Assembly (NCBI GenBank): GCA_039184335.1
Contig: JBCDBD010000056.1
Span: 1 to 16,553, forward strand
Direction: 5' to 3'
DNA from: JBCDBD01 sp039184335
Lineage (GTDB): Bacteria > Bacteroidota > Bacteroidia > Flavobacteriales > Flavobacteriaceae
Length of the DNA stretch: 16,553 bases
A program made the translations under genes and the position numbers. Positions 15,185 through 16,553 of the stretch are shown one piece after another. A model generated the notes under the pieces. That model saw nothing but the letters and a program-made list of their open reading frames with translations, did no database searches and had not been told where the DNA came from. Positions within the stretch are counted from its first letter, which is position 1; each line of letters opens with the position of its first letter.

Positions 15185-16553
15185 ATGGAAAGTCCTACCT
15201 CTTCTACAATACAACGGCCCATAACTTATTGTATGATATGCCTATGTGCTTTTGTATCTTATTCTTTGATTACATCTTTTAAAGATATTGGGCATGTTAG
15301 CTCATTAGAGATGACGGTGTTGCGTGATACAGATGCTGATGGTGTTTTTGACGTGAATGATATCGATGATGATGGTGATGGTATTATTGATGCCGTTGAG
15401 GATAAAAATGAAGATGGCGATGGTGATCCGGGTACCAATCCAACGGATACAGATGGTGACAATATACCAGATTATTTAGATTTAGATTCAGATAATGATG
15501 GGATAGCTGACAACAAAGAAGGGCAATCTGTATTGAATTTTGTGGCCCCATCAGGTCTTGATGTAGACAGAAATGGTTTAGATGATGCATATGAACCAAT
15601 GCCGGGTAGTGGCGGTGGCTTAAATCCTTTTGATACTGACGGTGATACAATTGCCGACTATGTGGATATTGATTCTGACAATGACGGAATTCTTGACCAG
15701 ACGGAATCCAGTACCTTAAGTACGGATTTTGATTGTAATAGCATTCCAAATTTAAATTTCAGTTCTGAACCAATATTGGAATCTGGAGTAGATTTAGAAG
15801 AGGGGGCCATATATCGAATCAATGGGGTTTTTGAAGACCTTGATGCATTGATTACCATTGAAGAGATTGTTAATGGTAGAATAGAGGTCATTGATAGAAA
15901 TGGAATCGATGCCGAGTTTTTTAAACCGGAAATTCAGTTTGAGTTTACAGATGAGGTCAGAAGACCCTATGTTGATTTAAGAATTTCATTGGTGAGTGAT
16001 GGTACTTCTGAAGCAGTTTTTCTTGAAGAATTGATAGCAAATTTTATTGATGTGGACGGAAACAATGGCTATCAAGAATTTAATCGATTTGATACTCCGG
16101 TAAGCTATACGGTCGATAACCCCACTGATGTGGTGGTCAACAATACATCAGGCGGACTATTGATAAATGGTGGATTCAATGAATTTGGCGGAATATCCAA
16201 TCAAAACCCTTCCGTTAACGTGGCTGTTGAGTTTATCGACATATCTACTTTCGTTTTTAGGTTTGGGGTGCAAACTACCTCTGAAGATAATTTTTCTACA
16301 ATAGTTCGCCAATCGGGAATACAATTTTCCTGTCTGGAGAATTTTTTGGACCCACAAACAACGATATTCAGTGAAGACGTGGACTCAGATAATGATGGTT
16401 TTCCTGATAGGGTAGACATCGACGCCGACAACGACGGTATCCCCGACAACGTGGAGGGCCAGCCGACTGAGGGCTACGTGCCTCCCACGGGCAGTGACAG
16501 TGACGGCGACGGCCTTGACGATGCCTATGATAATGGAGATTTTGAAGGCCTGA
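15185..16553 (+). CDS. Secreted TSP3-repeat (Ca2+-binding) surface protein, N-terminal part, cut by window end
   Basis: One reading frame runs from the ATG at 15185 to the window edge with no stop (456 complete codons), so the gene is 3'-partial. An in-frame TAA at 15167-15169 makes this ATG the first possible start. Residues 13-32 are hydrophobic after R11, a likely signal peptide. Residues 48-174 are Asp-rich TSP3-type repeats (DxDxDG, for example DSDNDGIADNKEGQ), which fold around Ca2+ in known proteins. Residues about 185-385 form a non-repetitive, apparently beta-rich domain bounded by C184 and C383; I recall similar domains in large flavobacterial surface proteins but know no name. TSP3 repeats resume at 400-449. 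Such proteins are usually very large and often exported by the type IX system through a C-terminal domain, which would lie outside the window. Its target or ligand cannot be told. Confidence 0.9.
   Translation, partial: MESPTSSTIQRPITYCMICLCAFVSYSLITSFKDIGHVSSLEMTVLRDTDADGVFDVNDIDDDGDGIIDAVEDKNEDGDGDPGTNPTDTDGDNIPDYLDLDSDNDGIADNKEGQSVLNFVAPSGLDVDRNGLDDAYEPMPGSGGGLNPFDTDGDTIADYVDIDSDNDGILDQTESSTLSTDFDCNSIPNLNFSSEPILESGVDLEEGAIYRINGVFEDLDALITIEEIVNGRIEVIDRNGIDAEFFKPEIQFEFTDEVRRPYVDLRISLVSDGTSEAVFLEELIANFIDVDGNNGYQEFNRFDTPVSYTVDNPTDVVVNNTSGGLLINGGFNEFGGISNQNPSVNVAVEFIDISTFVFRFGVQTTSEDNFSTIVRQSGIQFSCLENFLDPQTTIFSEDVDSDNDGFPDRVDIDADNDGIPDNVEGQPTEGYVPPTGSDSDGDGLDDAYDNGDFEGL
15326..15706 (+). repeat. 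TSP3 repeat block A
   Basis: This codes residues 48-174 of the surface protein. Asp/Asn/Gly-rich units such as DTDADGVFD, DDDGDGIID, DTDGDNIPDYLDLDSDNDGI and DTDGDTIADYVDIDSDNDGI recur at roughly 10-36 residue spacing. Of its 36 Asp codons, 27 are GAT and 9 GAC, in line with the AT-leaning genome. A longer unit at 103-137 (DNDGIADNKEGQ, then a linker, then NGLDDAYE) matches the layout of block B. Confidence 0.88.
16382..16531 (+). repeat. TSP3 repeat block B, partly GC-rich
   Basis: This codes residues 400-449, including DSDNDGFPD, DADNDGIPDNVEGQ and SDSDGDGLDDAYD. It resembles residues 103-137 of block A in layout (DNDGI-D--EGQ, linker with P-(S/T)G, then D-D-(N/D)GLDDAY). Bases 16415-16519 are 70/105 G+C, all nine Asp codons there are GAC, and 29 of 35 codons end in G or C, unlike the rest of the gene. 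Confidence 0.88.

Noticed and set aside
15259..16449. Several minus-strand open frames opposite the TSP3 gene, some looking Ser/Pro- or His/Gln-rich
   Set aside because: Their odd composition is the reverse-strand reading of GAT/GAC-rich repeats. The + strand frame is continuous and has a clear protein family.

Overview
The window is a piece of Bacteroidota chromosome, most likely from a Flavobacteriaceae member. Four things point there: the gene order tRNA-Thr, tuf, tRNA-Trp, secE, nusG, rplK-rplA-rplJ-rplL, rpoB, rpoC, DUF3467; A-rich upstream regions with almost no usable Shine-Dalgarno sequence; protein sequences typical of the group; and an Asp-rich thrombospondin-type-3 (TSP3) repeat surface protein at the right edge. 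I cannot name the genus. A marine flavobacterium of the Muricauda/Maribacter type is a guess.

Bases 1-12830 are one co-directional transcription/translation block on the + strand. It runs tRNA-Thr(GGT), EF-Tu, tRNA-Trp(CCA), SecE, NusG, ribosomal proteins L11, L1, L10 and L7/L12, then the beta and beta' subunits of RNA polymerase. All the proteins look full length with their catalytic or binding motifs intact. Three strong hairpins divide the block: one between tuf and tRNA-Trp, one between rplL and rpoB (18 bp, attenuator-like), and a textbook rho-independent terminator just after rpoC. A small DUF3467 protein follows that terminator at 12858-13169.

A convergent gene for peptide chain release factor 3 (prfC) lies on the - strand at 13201-14793. 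It is followed by a 391-base divergent intergenic region with no convincing gene.

From 15185 to the end of the window, one uninterrupted + strand reading frame of 456 codons encodes the start of a secreted, Ca2+-binding TSP3-repeat protein. It has no stop codon within the window. It has a signal-peptide-like start, a first Asp-rich repeat block, a roughly 200-residue non-repetitive domain and a second Asp-rich block. Part of the second block is sharply GC-rich and uses different Asp codons from the rest of the gene.

No CRISPR array, insertion sequence, phage or defence genes are visible. The housekeeping block is ordinary. The less ordinary features are the mosaic surface-protein gene, the inter-cistronic hairpins, and the uncharacterised DUF3467 gene beside rpoC.
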